A stretch of 64,000 nucleotides of DNA from Mansonella perstans (Eukaryota; Nematoda; Chromadorea; Rhabditida; Onchocercidae), in the NCBI GenBank assembly GCA_037074765.1, contig JBAMDO010000067.1, positions 186,001 through 250,000 of the forward strand, written 5' to 3'. A model generated the notes under the pieces. The model saw only the letters and a list, made by a program, of their open reading frames with translations. It did not search any database and was not told the origin of the DNA. Positions 1-14,237 of this stretch are shown piece by piece; within the stretch, counting starts at the first letter, position 1, and each line of letters begins with the position of its first letter. The position numbers were made by a program, and so were the translations under genes.

Positions 1-110
1 GTTGTATTTGCAGCATTTAATGGTTGTTGGACATTATTATCACTATCCGAAGTGATAAGAGCTGTTGATGTTGTTCCGCCACTATTTGCTAAGCCACAGC
101 ACCATGGCAT
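1..110 (-). CDS. N-terminal fragment of an unidentified gene, running off the left edge
   Basis: Reading the minus strand from an ATG at 110, the frame stays open to the window edge and starts MPWCCGLANSGG, followed by a Thr/Ser/Asp/Asn-rich stretch. Codon choice and the absence of stops fit a first coding exon. The adjacent cysteines right after the start would suit palmitoylation of a membrane-tethered protein, but that is inference. The rest of the gene lies outside the window and I do not recognise the family. An internal methionine or a chance ORF is possible because only 36 codons are visible. Confidence 0.45.
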   Translation of the reverse strand, partial: MPWCCGLANSGGTTSTALITSDSDNNVQQPLNAANT

Positions 111-1806
111 TTCGATCTTTTTTAAAATTTTTTGGCGAATTTCAGAAATATTTTTAATAAACCAAATTATAAAGAAAAAAGAAAATTATTCATGTAAAAA
201 TGAAAGCAAAAAGATTAAAAAAATAATATAAAAATGGAATTTATCTCAATTATTGATGAAAATAACAGTGTTAGAAATGTTAATAATGTAATGTTTTAAT
301 AAGTATTGCAGCAGCAATGGTGATAATAGTACCAGAAGTAATAGTAATAGTAACAGCAATATTTCCGCATTCAGTATTGGATATATATTTCTATTGCAAA
401 CCTTTCATAACAACAAAATTATGAGTTCAACGAGAAGTACCACAATGACACATGAGATTGACCTTAAATTAATTGTTATTAATTATCGCCAATTCAAAGT
501 ATTGCAATTAATACATATTTAGTCAATAAAATAATATTTCTTAAAAACCAGTCATTCAAACAGAATATTCAAAAAGATTTAAAACCCAAAAAACGAAATG
601 TATTTAAGGAAATTCGAATTTAAAATAATTGAAATATGAAAAGAAGAAATAAACAGGAAGATTTGTTATAGTTCTAAAACTGTAATTAAATTATTGTAAT
701 TAATAGTGATGACATGAAAATTTTCGATGGAATAAATTAGTTGCTATATAAGAAATGATTATATTAATTTAAAATTAATGAGGTGAGAGTGTTTTGATAA
801 TGACATTTAGTTTAGTAGGAGAGTGAATTAATGATAAATTTAGCGATTCAACATGATTTGAAAGTGAATTGATTTGATGACAAAGTTTAAAGCGACATAG
901 TTAACTGCGGATAAAATAAATCAAAACAAGATTAAGAAAAGAGAAATCGAAGATGAACGAATTTTGGCAAAAATTTAGAAGTACAAAGCATATTAAATCA
1001 TGATAAAAATTGAAACTGGAAAATGATTAACCAAAGAAAGTGTCAGTTGATGTCACCAATATGATAAAGGTAAAAATGCACCAGTGATCTTATCAATAGC
1101 TATAGCAAATTGCATAAGTTAACCAGCAACAATCAGTGATTCAGTCCATTTGATTCTAACATTGAAATTTACTGCATTTTATTGACAAATTAAAAAAATT
1201 GAAAATTTGATTGAAAAAGAAACTTGAACAGTAATATGAAACTATAAATAAAAATATTTTCAAAGCAAAATATTTTAAGATTAATATTTGAGCAATTTGG
1301 AAAAGAAATTAAGAATTGAGTTGCATTGTATCAAAATAAACAAACAAACGTTGGCGTTTTGATGAAGAAATCTGGGATAAATAAAAGAATTATAAATCAG
1401 CAATAGAGAATAGAAGCCTAGTAAAGCAGCACCATATTAACGCAATGATTTATATTGCTGCTTTGAGCCGGAAGAAACCAAGCAATGAGGATTTCCAGTT
1501 TTTCGATTTGCTAACATATGCAGTGGCTTTTTCACAACGAATTGCGCAGAATTGTAAACTAGAGATCAACTGAATTCCGAATTTATACGTTAGAAATGAA
1601 AAGTATTAAGATAATCTGCAGGACTGACACTATTCTATAACAATGTAACTGCAGATGCATGCACCATTTAAAATGTGTCTTCTAGACACAGTTGAAAATA
1701 TGTGTCCGTCATCCAAAATTTATTGCAGCTGCAGGTATATACATCATTCAAAATGTCTTATACCTTGTCTCATTATTCTACATGCAACTACAGATACATG
1801 CGTCTT

Positions 1807-1858
1807 CCACACACACACACACACATACACACACACACACACCACACACACACACACA
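1807..1858. repeat. (CA)n microsatellite
   Basis: Interrupted CA dinucleotide array with a few T and CC interruptions. Non-coding. Confidence 0.9.
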
Positions 1859-4800
1859 TAGGGTAGCATGACATGCAACTGCAAATGCATGCATCACTTC
1901 ACATGTATCTCAAGCACTGATCCATTTGATAAGAAGGAAGAGATCATTCTATATGCATTCGCAATTTCGATTTTGCTAATAAATATTCCAATAACTTTAC
2001 AATAGCGAATAAAATTGATTAGATTACAAAAGAATGTACTGAAATATAATAAGTATTATTAAACAAATAAAGCAATGATAAGAACAGAATAGTAGAAATG
2101 GAAATAGCAATAATAATAGTATTAATAATAAAAACTTAGTGATAAGAACAGAACTGGTGATAAGGATGATAAAAAGAAGAGTATGGAGTGTGAGAGTAAA
2201 ATTAAAATTGAAGGAAACAAGGAAAGAGCGGAAAATGAAATGGAACATTGAATAAACAGGAACCACATAACATAACGACTGGTAGCAAATGGCATCATCA
2301 ACATTACCAACAACATACCAAACCCTTTCCTTTCCCTTCCTATCCTTTTGGTCTTTCATTCCCGCTTCTCTTACCCCCCCGCTTTCCCCCGTCTCTCCTC
2401 CCCGTACTTCCTGCTGTGGTAAAAATGAGAAGAGAATCAATGTGATAGAATTAACTATAAGTATCTTACATCCCATATCCATGATTATAACTTCCATACA
2501 TTAACAACAACAACAACTAGATGATACATTTCAGATAAATATTTCATTTTCATTTATAACATTTTAAAAAATTTCTCTTTCTCCCTCTTCCATTGATACA
2601 CTCTCCAGTCGTTTTATTAACAATCTTTCTCATTCCGTTTCATCTTTTATTTTCTCATCCTTTCATTTCCTTTTTAACAGTAAAATATGCATGTGTGTAT
2701 GTATAAATGTATATGAGTAAAGATGAAAGTTTTACCACGTTGTTGTTATATTTAGGTAATATGATGTGAAGTGATACTAATTAGGATATCTAATGAAAGA
2801 GGCAACGGGGTTGACAGTGACAATAACAGTTATAAGACAAAGGTGATAAAATGAGAAGGAAGAATGACAGTGAAAAGAGAAAAGTGACGAAGAAATGCAA
2901 CAGATGCGTCCTAATTTATGTTAAGATAAAGATGAAATTTATCACTTCTTCATAGAGATATGATAAAGAGAACGAAAAGTAATTAGCGATATTGATTCAT
3001 TATAAAAGTTCAAATGAAATGTGTGTTATGTTAAATGAATGAATTCTTTTTTTGTTCGCTATGATAAATTAGCAACTTGATTGAAATGATAACGGAACGG
3101 AAACAGAAGAAAGTGATAAGTTATCATAGATCACAATAGTTTATTACCAGACAGATCAAATGAGCACAAATGCCACTTGATGCTATCATTAATTTATAAT
3201 GTATGGAAAATTATATATTTAAACGAAATTAAATCATGAATTATATCATAAATATAAAATTTTGGAGCTCTATCAGCATTACTTTTAATAATTACAATTT
3301 GACTTAATTGCATTTGCCAATAAGTTTTATACCATTTAATATACATTCAATATTAGAATGAACAAATGACAATAATTGTTTCCATAAACATTTATATATG
3401 AAGAATGGAGAAAACAAATGAGAGCAATAGAATTCAGCCTTGCAAATCCCATATGTAGCATTTGTTTTAATTTCATTTCACTTTTGAACTTGTCTAGTGA
3501 AATTTTGAAAGTGCGACGAACTCCCGCGATTTTATGGGCTTACTTTCTATGAGCACCAGCAGCATTGCTTCTTGTCCTATTATCATTTAGTTCTATTTGA
3601 TTCTAAAAAAAATACTTTTCCACTATCAAATATCGATGAAATGAAACTGCATCATAGATAGATCAAAGCGGCATAAATACTATTTAATATTATCATTAAT
3701 TTATAATGTAGACCAATATAATATATAATTTAGTAGTGTGTTTTAATTCATGAGAAAAGTCGTGACTAGTCAAGCAATTAAATATGAATAGGTAGATGAT
3801 CTGTGCAACGTATATACTTTTCTAATTAATTAAGCATTTAAGTGGTAGCTATTTATGTTTGTAATGTTGAGCAAAAATGAAATATGAGCGAAATAAAGAA
3901 AAGCCGAAGCTGAAATTATTCAAACTTTATTAGTAGTAAACAATTTACATAGGCTAATGAAACGAAAGGGAGAGGGAAAAGAAAATTTTTTTATGGATTT
4001 TGATTGAAATTAATTACTCTCATTACTATTATTATCGGTGCTCTTTGTTATTGTTAGTATATACAATAAGAAAATTGCTATTTTCATTCAATAGTAATTT
4101 TTTATTATTATTTGAAAAATGATTGATTTTATTATTTAAACATAATAATTAAAAAAACAAAACAAATTGAAAAAAATGAGCTAGTCAAAGCAGATTATGA
4201 AAATTTATTTGGCTTGTTTAAACAGTAAATAAAAGGATATCATAAATCACCTTATCATATTAGTTCCTATACTTTAAACTTCTATACTGATTTAAAAATA
4301 ATACTTTTCATAAAAATTTCATAAAACGAAGAAAATTCAAACATATAATTACATATGTTATATATATATATATACAAGACAGACAGACGCCTGTGCGAAA
4401 GATTAAGTAAGAAGTGAAGAAGGTTGAAAAGATTCTCTCCAAATGTTTAGGAAGTGGTGTGAATGATTGGCAAAGTGATTTAAATCCTTTTTCTGTTTTG
4501 CTAGACTTTTTTTGTTAAAAAGTTTTAAATAACAAATAATTCATTGAATTAGGAATCATTAAGTTTAATGAGAATTTCAATGTTGAATTTATTGTACAAA
4601 GTATTTTGCAAAATTTCAATCCATTTCTTACTCACCCAAAATTTTTCAATCACTTTATTGATTATTTCTATCGTTGAGTTAATATTTCGTTGAATTTTTC
4701 GACGTTAGACTTTAATCTATGAATCGAGTTTTTAAGCAATTTTCAGGCATTGTAGTAATTTCTTCAAAGAATTTGCAATGAAATGTTATTTGAGGTAATT

Positions 4801-6469
4801 TTGAGCAAAAATATTCGAAAGCAGGCAATGTGGTTATAGTGGAGAGTGTATTTGACTTTTTCTTTTCTTACATTTAAGAAAGGTCCTTTAAGAAAGCCAA
4901 ACATTCAATTCATAAATAAAATAATGCTCAAAAAAAATCTCACTTGGCAAATACTGCTAAGCTCTAAAAGAAAAATGTATCTATAATTCAAATTTCAGTT
5001 TTAAAAAAAATTGAATTATTATTGATTTTCGTCATTATCAATGCATACAACTGTGCACAGAACGATAAAATTTATTTACAAGTATTTTTTATTTATAATA
5101 ATGCAAAATCAGAAATCATTTAGTTTAAGAAATTTGCGTGATTTAACTTTTTTAAATTTACGCCGGTCATTTGATAGCTGATAGCATCAAGTTATTCGAA
5201 TATTCGATCAAATTTGCTTTTTCTTAATGACATATCTCGGATCTGAGCAAAAGCTTGTTACTCTTCGAAAGTCGGTAATTATGAAAATACAAGCCGTTCA
5301 ATCAATAAATCACATTAAATTTATCTTTCTAGTTAATTTAGAGATGAATGAGTAATTGCGCGAATAATTTGAAATAATGACACTTAATAGTAATAAAAAG
5401 ATAACTGGTGGCAACTTGTCACAAATAAAATTATGAGGTTGTAACATTTTAATATAAAATGATTTCTTAATTTCTTGACAAAAATAATCAAAACAAACTT
5501 TCTGTCGTTTATTCAAATGAATCTCCTTTTGATGTCAATAACTGTCATTAAAGGCATTTTATTTTGACTGTACTTTCATTTCAATTGTATAATAAAGAAA
5601 AATTTTCTTTCCTTTTTTTTGTTCAATTTAGTGCAAAATAATTAACTTCCTTTTTATCTTGTTATTTCCGATTCTCATTTTTCAAAAAAAAAGAAAATAA
5701 TAATAAAATACATTAGAAATCTCCTTAATCATGCATTAAACAGTACTCGATTAATTAATTACTTCAGCATATTTCCAGACTTTTCAGCTACATAAAATTT
5801 GAATTAATAATCTGAAAATAAAAATTGAAATATAAAAAGGTCCATTTATTGTTAACGAAATCTTGTGGATGTAATGAAATGTATGGGAGAGAAAATTTTT
5901 AATTTAATCAAAAATAACTGTTTAATTGGTGAAAGATTACTTGCATATTTTCTTTGGAAAGTATGAAATTGCTTTTTCAAAAGAAAAGAGGCAAAAACAT
6001 TTGTCATTGAATAATTCATTTTTTGTTTCCTTTAAGAATCAAATAATTCTCTCTTTTATATTTTTGTTTCTGTGACCACTGAATTTCAATTTCGGTATTC
6101 AACAGAAAATAATTCTTTTTTTCTCTTTCAAGTAATAATTTCTCTCATTCTCTTTCTAGAATTACCATTGAATAGGAAAATATTTTGCTACACTTCTCTA
6201 TGACTCATTTCCTACTGTTATCATTTTATTATTGATATTATTATCATAAATGTTACTTATTACTGTCATTCCTGTTTCAATTTTCCGTTGAATCGAAGAA
6301 CTGATCATTTTCGATGTAGTGATGAAAGTGATAATAATGATAAGAGTAGTGACTGTACAGTAAGCGAAATAGGAAAATATTTACAAAAAAATTGTTGTCG
6401 TAATGGATAATGAAAGCCGTTGAAAAAAATTGACTAAATGTGATGCAGAAATACAGATACACATATGTA

Positions 6470-6471
6470 TG

Positions 6472-6548
<77 letters not shown>

Positions 6549-6549
6549 A
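6470..6549. repeat. (CA)n microsatellite, the longest in the window
   Basis: Almost uninterrupted CA array of about 70 bases, followed by ATACACAT. On the minus strand it gives a spurious Cys-Val repeat ORF. Confidence 0.92.
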
Positions 6550-9111
6550 TGGGGAATCGAATGTTAATAGCATTTGTAGAGTTTGCATTACCATTTTTGG
6601 TGCATTAAATTTTATTTGAAAAAGCTGATCTTTTTAATTCATGTTTACACAGTCATCCGCTCTAAATACATTGTCAACAAATGGTTAAAGATATGGAATT
6701 GATTGATTTCTGATCTTTTTGTATATATAATTATTTATTTTTTAACTTCTCACTTTATTAAAATAAAATTAATCTTAAATTAATGAATTTAATACATTCA
6801 ACAATGTTCGCATCATTTCTTTTTTCTCCTTTTTCCTCTCTCTCGCTGTTAGAATGTCTAAATACTTTTATTTTAATTTTACTTAATTGTTCAGTCACTA
6901 ATGCTATCACATCTGCCAGGTCTGATTAAATTATAAAGCAGTTATGCTTTATGACTGAACAATTTGTTAAAAACGCTTCAACTGACGATAATTAATCGTA
7001 AATAACAAATACTTCCATCATGATATCATTTGAAAAAATAGCCAATCGATTTTTCGGTGATTAAATTAACTAGATCTTCAGTTTCAATATGAAAAAGAAA
7101 CTAATAAAAGTTGTGATTTTAGTATCTCGAAATTGCAGTGTGTTGAACGAAGTGTTATGAGTGCTACATTCAAAAAATAATTAATGAAACAATGGTTAGT
7201 TAACGATGATGTTAGATCAATTACCACTCTCTAAATCAATCAGCAGCTCACCCATATGTTAAACTTATAAGTATGCGGAAGATCTAATTGAATGATGATG
7301 AAGAATTAGTCTGAAGTACTTAGGTCACGTAACAGCCCATTTCACGTAAAGCATTTTGATAACTGATCATTCACTTATTCCTCGAAAAATTTGATTGCAA
7401 TTAAGAACACCAATAAGTGAAATATTAAGTAAGCCGAATTTTCTACACCATTTCTGAAAATATTAATAAAGTAAAATAATTAGAAACGTTTACTTAATCA
7501 ATAGTTGAGTCAATTATTCCCCGACGTATTGTGCAAGCTTAAATTGATTGAAAGAAAAAGAAACCCATAAGCATTCAATTATTAAACATTTGTCATCAAT
7601 AAATGTTGAAGTCAAATTCCTGTATTTCAGGATAATCTATAAATAATTAGGGTAGTGTATTTAGGAAATGCAAGTAATCTGAATAAACGGGGATTTATTC
7701 CGAGTATTAATGAACACAATTATTTCCCAAATAATTAAAATATTTCAATAGAAGAGAAAAAGAGGAATTAAGAAAACGGTTTAAAAAAAAAAAAAAAAAA
7801 AAAACCAAAGAGAAAGAAAAAATAGTTGAGAGCAACAACTATCGACGAATAATGGAAATTTCAGAGAATCACAAATAATTCCAAGTAATACCACAATGCT
7901 AGCACTACCACACTATTGCAAGATAGGCTTCAATCAAATACAAATAATACTCATAGAATCTCTCCCGATTCACCGCCTTTCTGCGACACCCATTACCACA
8001 CCACTAACAATACTATAACAAATGCTACCACTACTACTACTTTTATTGCTTATGAACATCTGTAGTCTCATTCTCGATTGCCGACTATCAATCATATTTC
8101 ATTACACGCCTCTTCTTGCTCTTTCACTTATATTTCACTCATTTTTCTCTGTATTTCTTCCATTCCAATTTTATGATTCAGTATCAAAAATATTGCTAAT
8201 AATTGCTAATTTATTTTGAATCTTTTAAAATTTCAGTGCAAAATAAGAAAAAATAAATTCTTTTATTTTTAAAACGGAATCTTTTCTTTGCTGTTCAAGA
8301 AAAAAAGATTAATGAAATAAACGAAAATAGTTGGAATGTTTGCAAAACTTAAAAAATTATCTCAGACTAAAAGATGGAAAAAAGCAGAAGGACAGAATGC
8401 GCATACAATGAAAAACTAATTGTTATAATCCTAATGGTTTGAAGTTGGAAACATATGCTAACATTAAACATATGCTTATTAATGAAAGTAATTAATCTTT
8501 GAAAAAAACAACAGAAAAAGTAAATTAATCTTTTTTTTTTTTGAAGAAAAGTATTATGATACTTTTTTCCTATTTTGTGAAGAAGAAAAGAAAAGCAATT
8601 TGACATTTAAATTTGTCAACTGTTATCTAATCCATTTTCCTTCATTGTTATGTTTAGAATCGATGACAGATGGAGTAGTAATTTTTGTTGGAGTAAACAA
8701 TAATCGTAATGATTATTAAATCCTAAATTTATAATAGAATCTGTTTTTGGTCGAAAACAATTAAACCAATCATACTATTATCCTTATTTGTTTAAAATTG
8801 TTTTATTATTTTCAAAAATTTTTTTTGGTTGCTGCTTTCAATCATTAAATTAATCGAGAGTTTATTGAGATAGGCCTAAGCCTAAATGATAGCAATTAGT
8901 AAGTAATGACAAGTGATTAAGCAAAATAATGGGAAAGTCGTAAGGTAATACTATTTTTTAACAATTTAATCATTTTGATACGAATGATTTTTCTAGTCTT
9001 TTCTCTTTGATAAAATCATACATGACCGAAAGATTTAAAAAAAAGAATTGGCTCATGTTTAATATTTTCAATTCGGTCCCATTAAATTCCTCAAAATGAT
9101 CATCCTGTTAC

Positions 9112-10020
9112 ATGAAAATCAGTGTGGTCAAGTCAGATAGTGCCGTCGATCCATTAAGTTTTTTTAATAATCAGTGGGTGAAACAACATCCTTGCATCAA
9201 CCCTAACTGCAGATTTTGCAATAAAGAGTCAAGGCAGATCTTGACAAAGAAAATGGTATCTATATCCGCCACCGTACTGACGCAACTTATTAAACCTAAA
9301 ACGACTAAGGCGTACGCCAGGATTCTAAATCACCTTGTCCGCAGGTTGCTTTGTTGTTCACACCGAAGCGGCTCCGCAACGCTTGACATCTTGGTTTTTG
9401 CAGAAATCTCGAGCTCTTTAGTCTGGAAGTTAACATAAGGAAGACAGAACTTCTACTGGCATCAACTGGCACCACGAGCTGAATACCCATCTTCCATACA
9501 TCACGGTAGGGGATTTAGAGCTTACGACTGCCATTTCAATTATCTTGGCCAGTATGCCACGACAAAAAGATAGATCGATAAAAAGATAGCTAGATCATTC
9601 AGGACCTTTGGAAAGCTTCATAAAAGAGTTTGGTATAACCAACAACTCAAGAACAATGCCAAAATTGCTGTTTATAGAACTATGGACTGTCTATTGTTTT
9701 GTTTGTATCTGAACCCTGGTCATCCACTGTCCACCCTTACGTCTCCTCGAACATTTCCATCAGCGCTGCCTACGCTCAATCCCTCAACATCCACTGCATT
9801 GATCATATAACAAATGAAACAGTCCTTCAACAGGCAGCTGTCACCAGCATTGAAGTTGCGCCGAGGTCACGGTCACTTTTCCATGATGCAGGTCACATTC
9901 CCATGATGGAGGTCCCCGCTTCCCTAAGATTGTCGTGTTTGGCAATGAGACGTGCTCCTAAAAAGCAAGATAAAAATCTACTAAAACAATATCTTAACCA
10001 ACAACCAAATTGACTACCAA
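9112..10020 (+). mobile_element. Decayed LINE (non-LTR retrotransposon) reverse-transcriptase 3' part
   Basis: The translation, shifting between frames, gives pieces typical of the C-terminal half of LINE reverse transcriptases: GDLEL and FNYLG near 9,510-9,550, RSFRTFGKLHKRVWYN and KNNAKIAVYRTM near 9,590-9,690, then SEPWSSTVH and SLNIHCIDHITNETVLQQAA near 9,700-9,840. Intact elements read an LLYG.E.W motif followed by CLR.IL.I.W.D.ITN..VL..A in this order. Several frameshifts and stops make it inactive. The polymerase YADD box is not visible, so the 5' part is lost or too decayed; 9,112-9,300 is included only because it is open and adjacent. The clade is not assigned. Confidence 0.78.
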
Positions 10021-10112
10021 ATGGTCTACTTAGCAACCAATTGAGAGTCATGCAGACATACAATTCATGCCATTTGAAAAAATAATACTGCTGTTTCCTT
10101 TGAAATTACCGG

Positions 10113-10216
10113 CAGAATGAATGCCCGGGATAGGAGCGTAGAATGAATGCCTGGGATGGGCCGTAGATGAATGCCTGGGGTAAGGCGTAGAATGAATGCC
10201 CCGGATAGGGCGTACA
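10113..10216. repeat. GC-rich 26-bp tandem repeat, about four copies
   Basis: Four imperfect copies of a unit close to GAATGAATGCCTGGGATAGG followed by GCGTA. They lie just downstream of the LINE fossil and are much richer in GC than their surroundings. They may be part of the element's 3' tail, which is inference. Confidence 0.8.
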
Positions 10217-10919
10217 CTATCCTACATCGCCTAAGTAGACTTTTCGCTGTATCATATGCAACCATACTTGCACATTCTGCCTAATTTTTGGGTTTCTGTT
10301 GGATTTCAATTGTTTAATAAAATTTTAACTCCCTCTGCTCTTAGCACATTCTCTCCTGCAATTTCTCTGCTGTGATAAATGCTTTGTAGCAGTGGACTGT
10401 TTCCTCACACAGATTTAATGAAATAAAAAAGGTCATACTTTTAAGCAAAGGAATGTCAATTTAAGCTATTTTTGCAGTTCTTTTTAGTAGCTGAAGTGAT
10501 GAGCAATATGTTAATTCAGAAAGAAAACAAAAGTAAAAGGTGCGTGGGCGAAGCGTGACACGTCTTTTGTCACTTTGATGAATTTGCAAAATTAAAAAGA
10601 AATGTGATAAAATGTTACTGTAGGAAGAAAAGAAGTCCAGTTTGAAACTGAATGGAAAGGAATGAAACCAATGAATAAAATGTAATTTCTTTGCATTATA
10701 TTCTTGAAGCAACTTGTGTTTCATTGCAAGAAAAGTGCAAAATTTAACAGTAAGAAAAAAAGAAAAACTGCTAAATTTTCCAAATGTAAGCTTGCATCAA
10801 TGCAGTCCAAAAAATGTAATGAAATGAAAGTTCAACGAGAAACTAACTGAATTTTAGTTTTATTTAAATTTTGTCACTACATTTGCACTGTTTTCAACAA
10901 GTTGATGCCATTAACAAAG

Positions 10920-11087
10920 ACAACAGAGACAGTGATTAGTGATCATTGGATTGTTTCAAAGACAACAAACACAGTGGTCAGTGATCATCGTATTGCTTCA
11001 AAAGCGACAAAACCAGTGGTCAGTCATCACTGGATTACTTCAAAGTTTACAAAAAAAATGGTCAGTGATCATTGGATTGCTCCAACC
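10920..11087. repeat. 42-bp minisatellite, four copies, open in one frame
   Basis: Four consecutive 42-bp units begin at 10,920, 10,962, 11,004 and 11,046. Because 42 is a multiple of three, an ORF from 10,902 reads four 14-residue repeats with a common core (V)VSDHWI.SK. No splice sites or conserved flanks tie it to a gene, so it is annotated as a repeat rather than a coding region. Confidence 0.85.
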
Positions 11088-11228
11088 TCTGATTATTACT
11101 ACTTTGCTTGTTTCAAAGTAGATTTCCAACCACTCTCATTCAGTTCGAGTGGGATTCGACAAGCATGGTTTATGACCTCTTCCAAGTTTGTGAAGCATAA
11201 GAGAAAGAACACATGCACAGGGAGTTGA

Positions 11229-14200
11229 ACAGAAAGTGAACAAAATTAGTCATAAAAGTTCGTTATTATTTTAAAAACAATCAACCATAACCCATTTTTT
11301 TTTATTATCAGGAAAAAGTGAAGGATTATGGAATATGAAGGTTATTTGTTCCTGCATGAACAAATAAAAGAGAAAGAGAAGAAAAGAAAGCTCTATTTGA
11401 TCCAAGAGTAAACAGCAAAAAATTACAACTATGGAAATTTAAATTGCATTCAAACAAATATTTGAATTTTGGTTTGCCGCGAAATGAAATTTAAATGTCA
11501 TTTAAATAAGTCAGAACTTCTTTTAATAGCCATTCGCGAATAAACTTTCTTTGTGATAATGAAAAAACAGAGAATTGGAAATAGTTTGTTGTTTTCAAAG
11601 TGAATGAGTAAAGTTTTTAAAGTAAATTTTATAATTATTTTCTGTTCAAATTTATTCTTGATTTTGCAAAGTTTGAGACATTGCAATTCAAAGTTCTAAT
11701 TTAGATAAATTCAATTTTTTTTACCTTCGTTTTGCATATCAATACAAAACGAAAAAAGTGTAAATTTCATTTTATAAGAAATGAAATGGTAAGAGATGAG
11801 TGGAAGTTGAAAAGAAAGGAAAGAAAAATACTTTTTATATTTGTACTTTCACTAACATCACACGAAAGTTCATTTTAATTTAATAAAATGAGATTTTCAT
11901 ATAATATTTCACAAAGCGAGAAGTTTTATATGAGTGGCTGAAAATTACAACTCCATTTCATCAAGCAGAGTTCTCATTGAAGAGATTGTGCTTGTTGTCA
12001 CAGAGTTCATTCGCTGCAAATAATTTGTCAGCTCTCGTAATTAGCTGAATTCATCTTCATTCATTATTTATGATCATTAGAACTTTGTGAAGGAACAGCA
12101 AGGAATTAGACAGGTTAATTTACAACAAGAATTTTAGCGCTCAATTAATATATTCCAGTTCTATTTTGATTACAATTGAGATTGACAAGTTGACAGAAAT
12201 ATGAAATCGTGATGAAAATGATCACAATGAATCAGATCCGATTAGTAGGCGACCTTTCATAACAGTCGGTTCAATATTTCACTAAGTTCCGTTTCCGGTC
12301 TTTTCAAGAACAATACGTCTTGTTTGGCAGCTTCAATAAATTTTAAATGATAAAAAATAAATTTTAAGTTCTTTTAAGGAGAATCAATAAGCAAAGCATT
12401 ATATTTGGTGCTTGTAGAACTTCCATTTAAAAAATTTCATTTATATTCAAGGAAAACTTAGAAATTTTCTACTTTTAATAAGAAATTTAATTTTGCAGCA
12501 GACAGCAGTACTTGCACTAATTTCAATTAACATAAGGATGAATTTTAAAAAAAAAAAGAATGAACTACATTTTGTTTAAAATAAATTCGTGAATTGTTGA
12601 AGCAAATTGAAAATAAATTAGAATAAGCAAAACAAAAAAATTTTCTAAATGAATTCTCAGTTCTTGTTCAATGTAATTATCGTGCGGAATATTCGATTAA
12701 GGTGAGTTTTAATTAACTGATGAATGATAAATAATGTATAAGTTCAATTCTTGATTGCACGAGTTGTGAAGCAGTTTAATATTTCCTCATTTGCTTCCAT
12801 TTTTGCTTTCGCTGTTTTTTGAATCCTTATAGCTTTCAGGTGTTTTTTCAAAAAGGATTACAGATGTAATCAGATTTTGAGTAGATTCAAGTGAACTTGA
12901 AATAGCACTTAAAAGTGAAATAAAATGATTGATTGGGTTCTGTAATGTATCAAGATTTATCAATACAGCGAATGATACAGAAAAAGGGTTTTATTCGTTG
13001 ATTTCAACAAATTTGAGGTAGCAGATTGTTGGAAATGAAATAAACTGAAAAAGAAGAATGGCTCTCTTCCTCTACCTTTCATATGCTTTAATCAAAAGAG
13101 AGGGAACGACACTACTAGTGGAAAAACAAATCACATCTAATGATTGATGCCAACAGTTGATCTGTTGATCTATTCATTCTACAGTCCATGCTATTGCTGT
13201 CTTTTTATCAAATGAAGGGTAATATAATGTAAGCTGTATCAGTACTTGTGGCCAATCATAACTTTCAGTTCCTTTCATCTTTTCTGAAGTATGTCGGTGT
13301 TTAGTAACAGAATGGAAAAAGTACGGCATACATTTACAGACATACAACATACAATTACAACATACAATTACAGACATACAATTTTACAACGATTTATATC
13401 AATAAATTAAAAATTTGACCAGAAAAACTGAATAAACCCCAACATATCTCACAGAAAAACAGTAAAATCAAACAAACTGCAATGAATAACTGATTACAGA
13501 AAAAACAAAAGATTGAATAGAATTTGCTGATTCACAATATACAGAGAAATCATTACTACCTTAAGGAAATTCGTTTGGCATCCAAAGAGTTCTGAAAAGA
13601 AATTAATTGGAAAGCCGATCAAAATGATCATATTCCAAACCTTTTTCCTAAATCAACAAAAAATAAAGCCGAGATATATTTCTAAATCAAAAAGAAAGCC
13701 GAGATGCACTGTCTGAAAGTTGACTGTTTGATTTAAGCTATTAAGCCACTAATCCAAATCTAGAATTCTAACAAAAAGCTAAACATGAAACTAAATAAAA
13801 CTTAGTGCAGTGAATTTAATACAATTCTTACAGATTCAAAACACTAACATCCATATAACATTCTGAGTTTTTTAAGTTCATGAAAGATAATAAAATCATT
13901 TGCATCAAAATCACCATTACATATCCTCATTACATGATAGAAACTTTTAGATCAATCAGTCGTACGTAAGGACCAATTACTTATTGTAATTTCGCTTTTT
14001 TTGCGGGAGTAATTGCATCGGTGAAAGAAGCACCTAATGAAACTAAAAACATTTAATATTATCGAAATGATTTCAGCGAAAAAGTGCATCTGATTATGAA
14101 GATTTCAATATGCAGCGATTTACATGTCTGAGAAAAACAGGAAAAAAAGTTTTCTGCATGCATTCAAAGAAATTATCCTTCAAATTGTGTCACTGCCAAA

Positions 14201-14237
14201 ATAGAGGCCAAAACTGTTTCAAAAAGACGCATACAGA
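11229..14237. other. Intergenic, no gene recognised
   Basis: AT-rich sequence downstream of the REC114-like gene, which is on the minus strand. A short ACATACAATTACA repeat lies near 13,330-13,385. No coding exon is supported. Confidence 0.55.

Larger units (their letters stand above)
111..9111. other. AT-rich intergenic region without recognisable genes
   Basis: No exon-like frame with good splice sites was found here on either strand. The region holds CA microsatellites (about 1,807-1,858 and 6,470-6,549), an A-run near 7,784-7,803, and many short T-rich or A-rich stretches. Short ORFs across the CA arrays (Thr-His or Cys-Val repeats) are products of the repeats. Confidence 0.6.
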
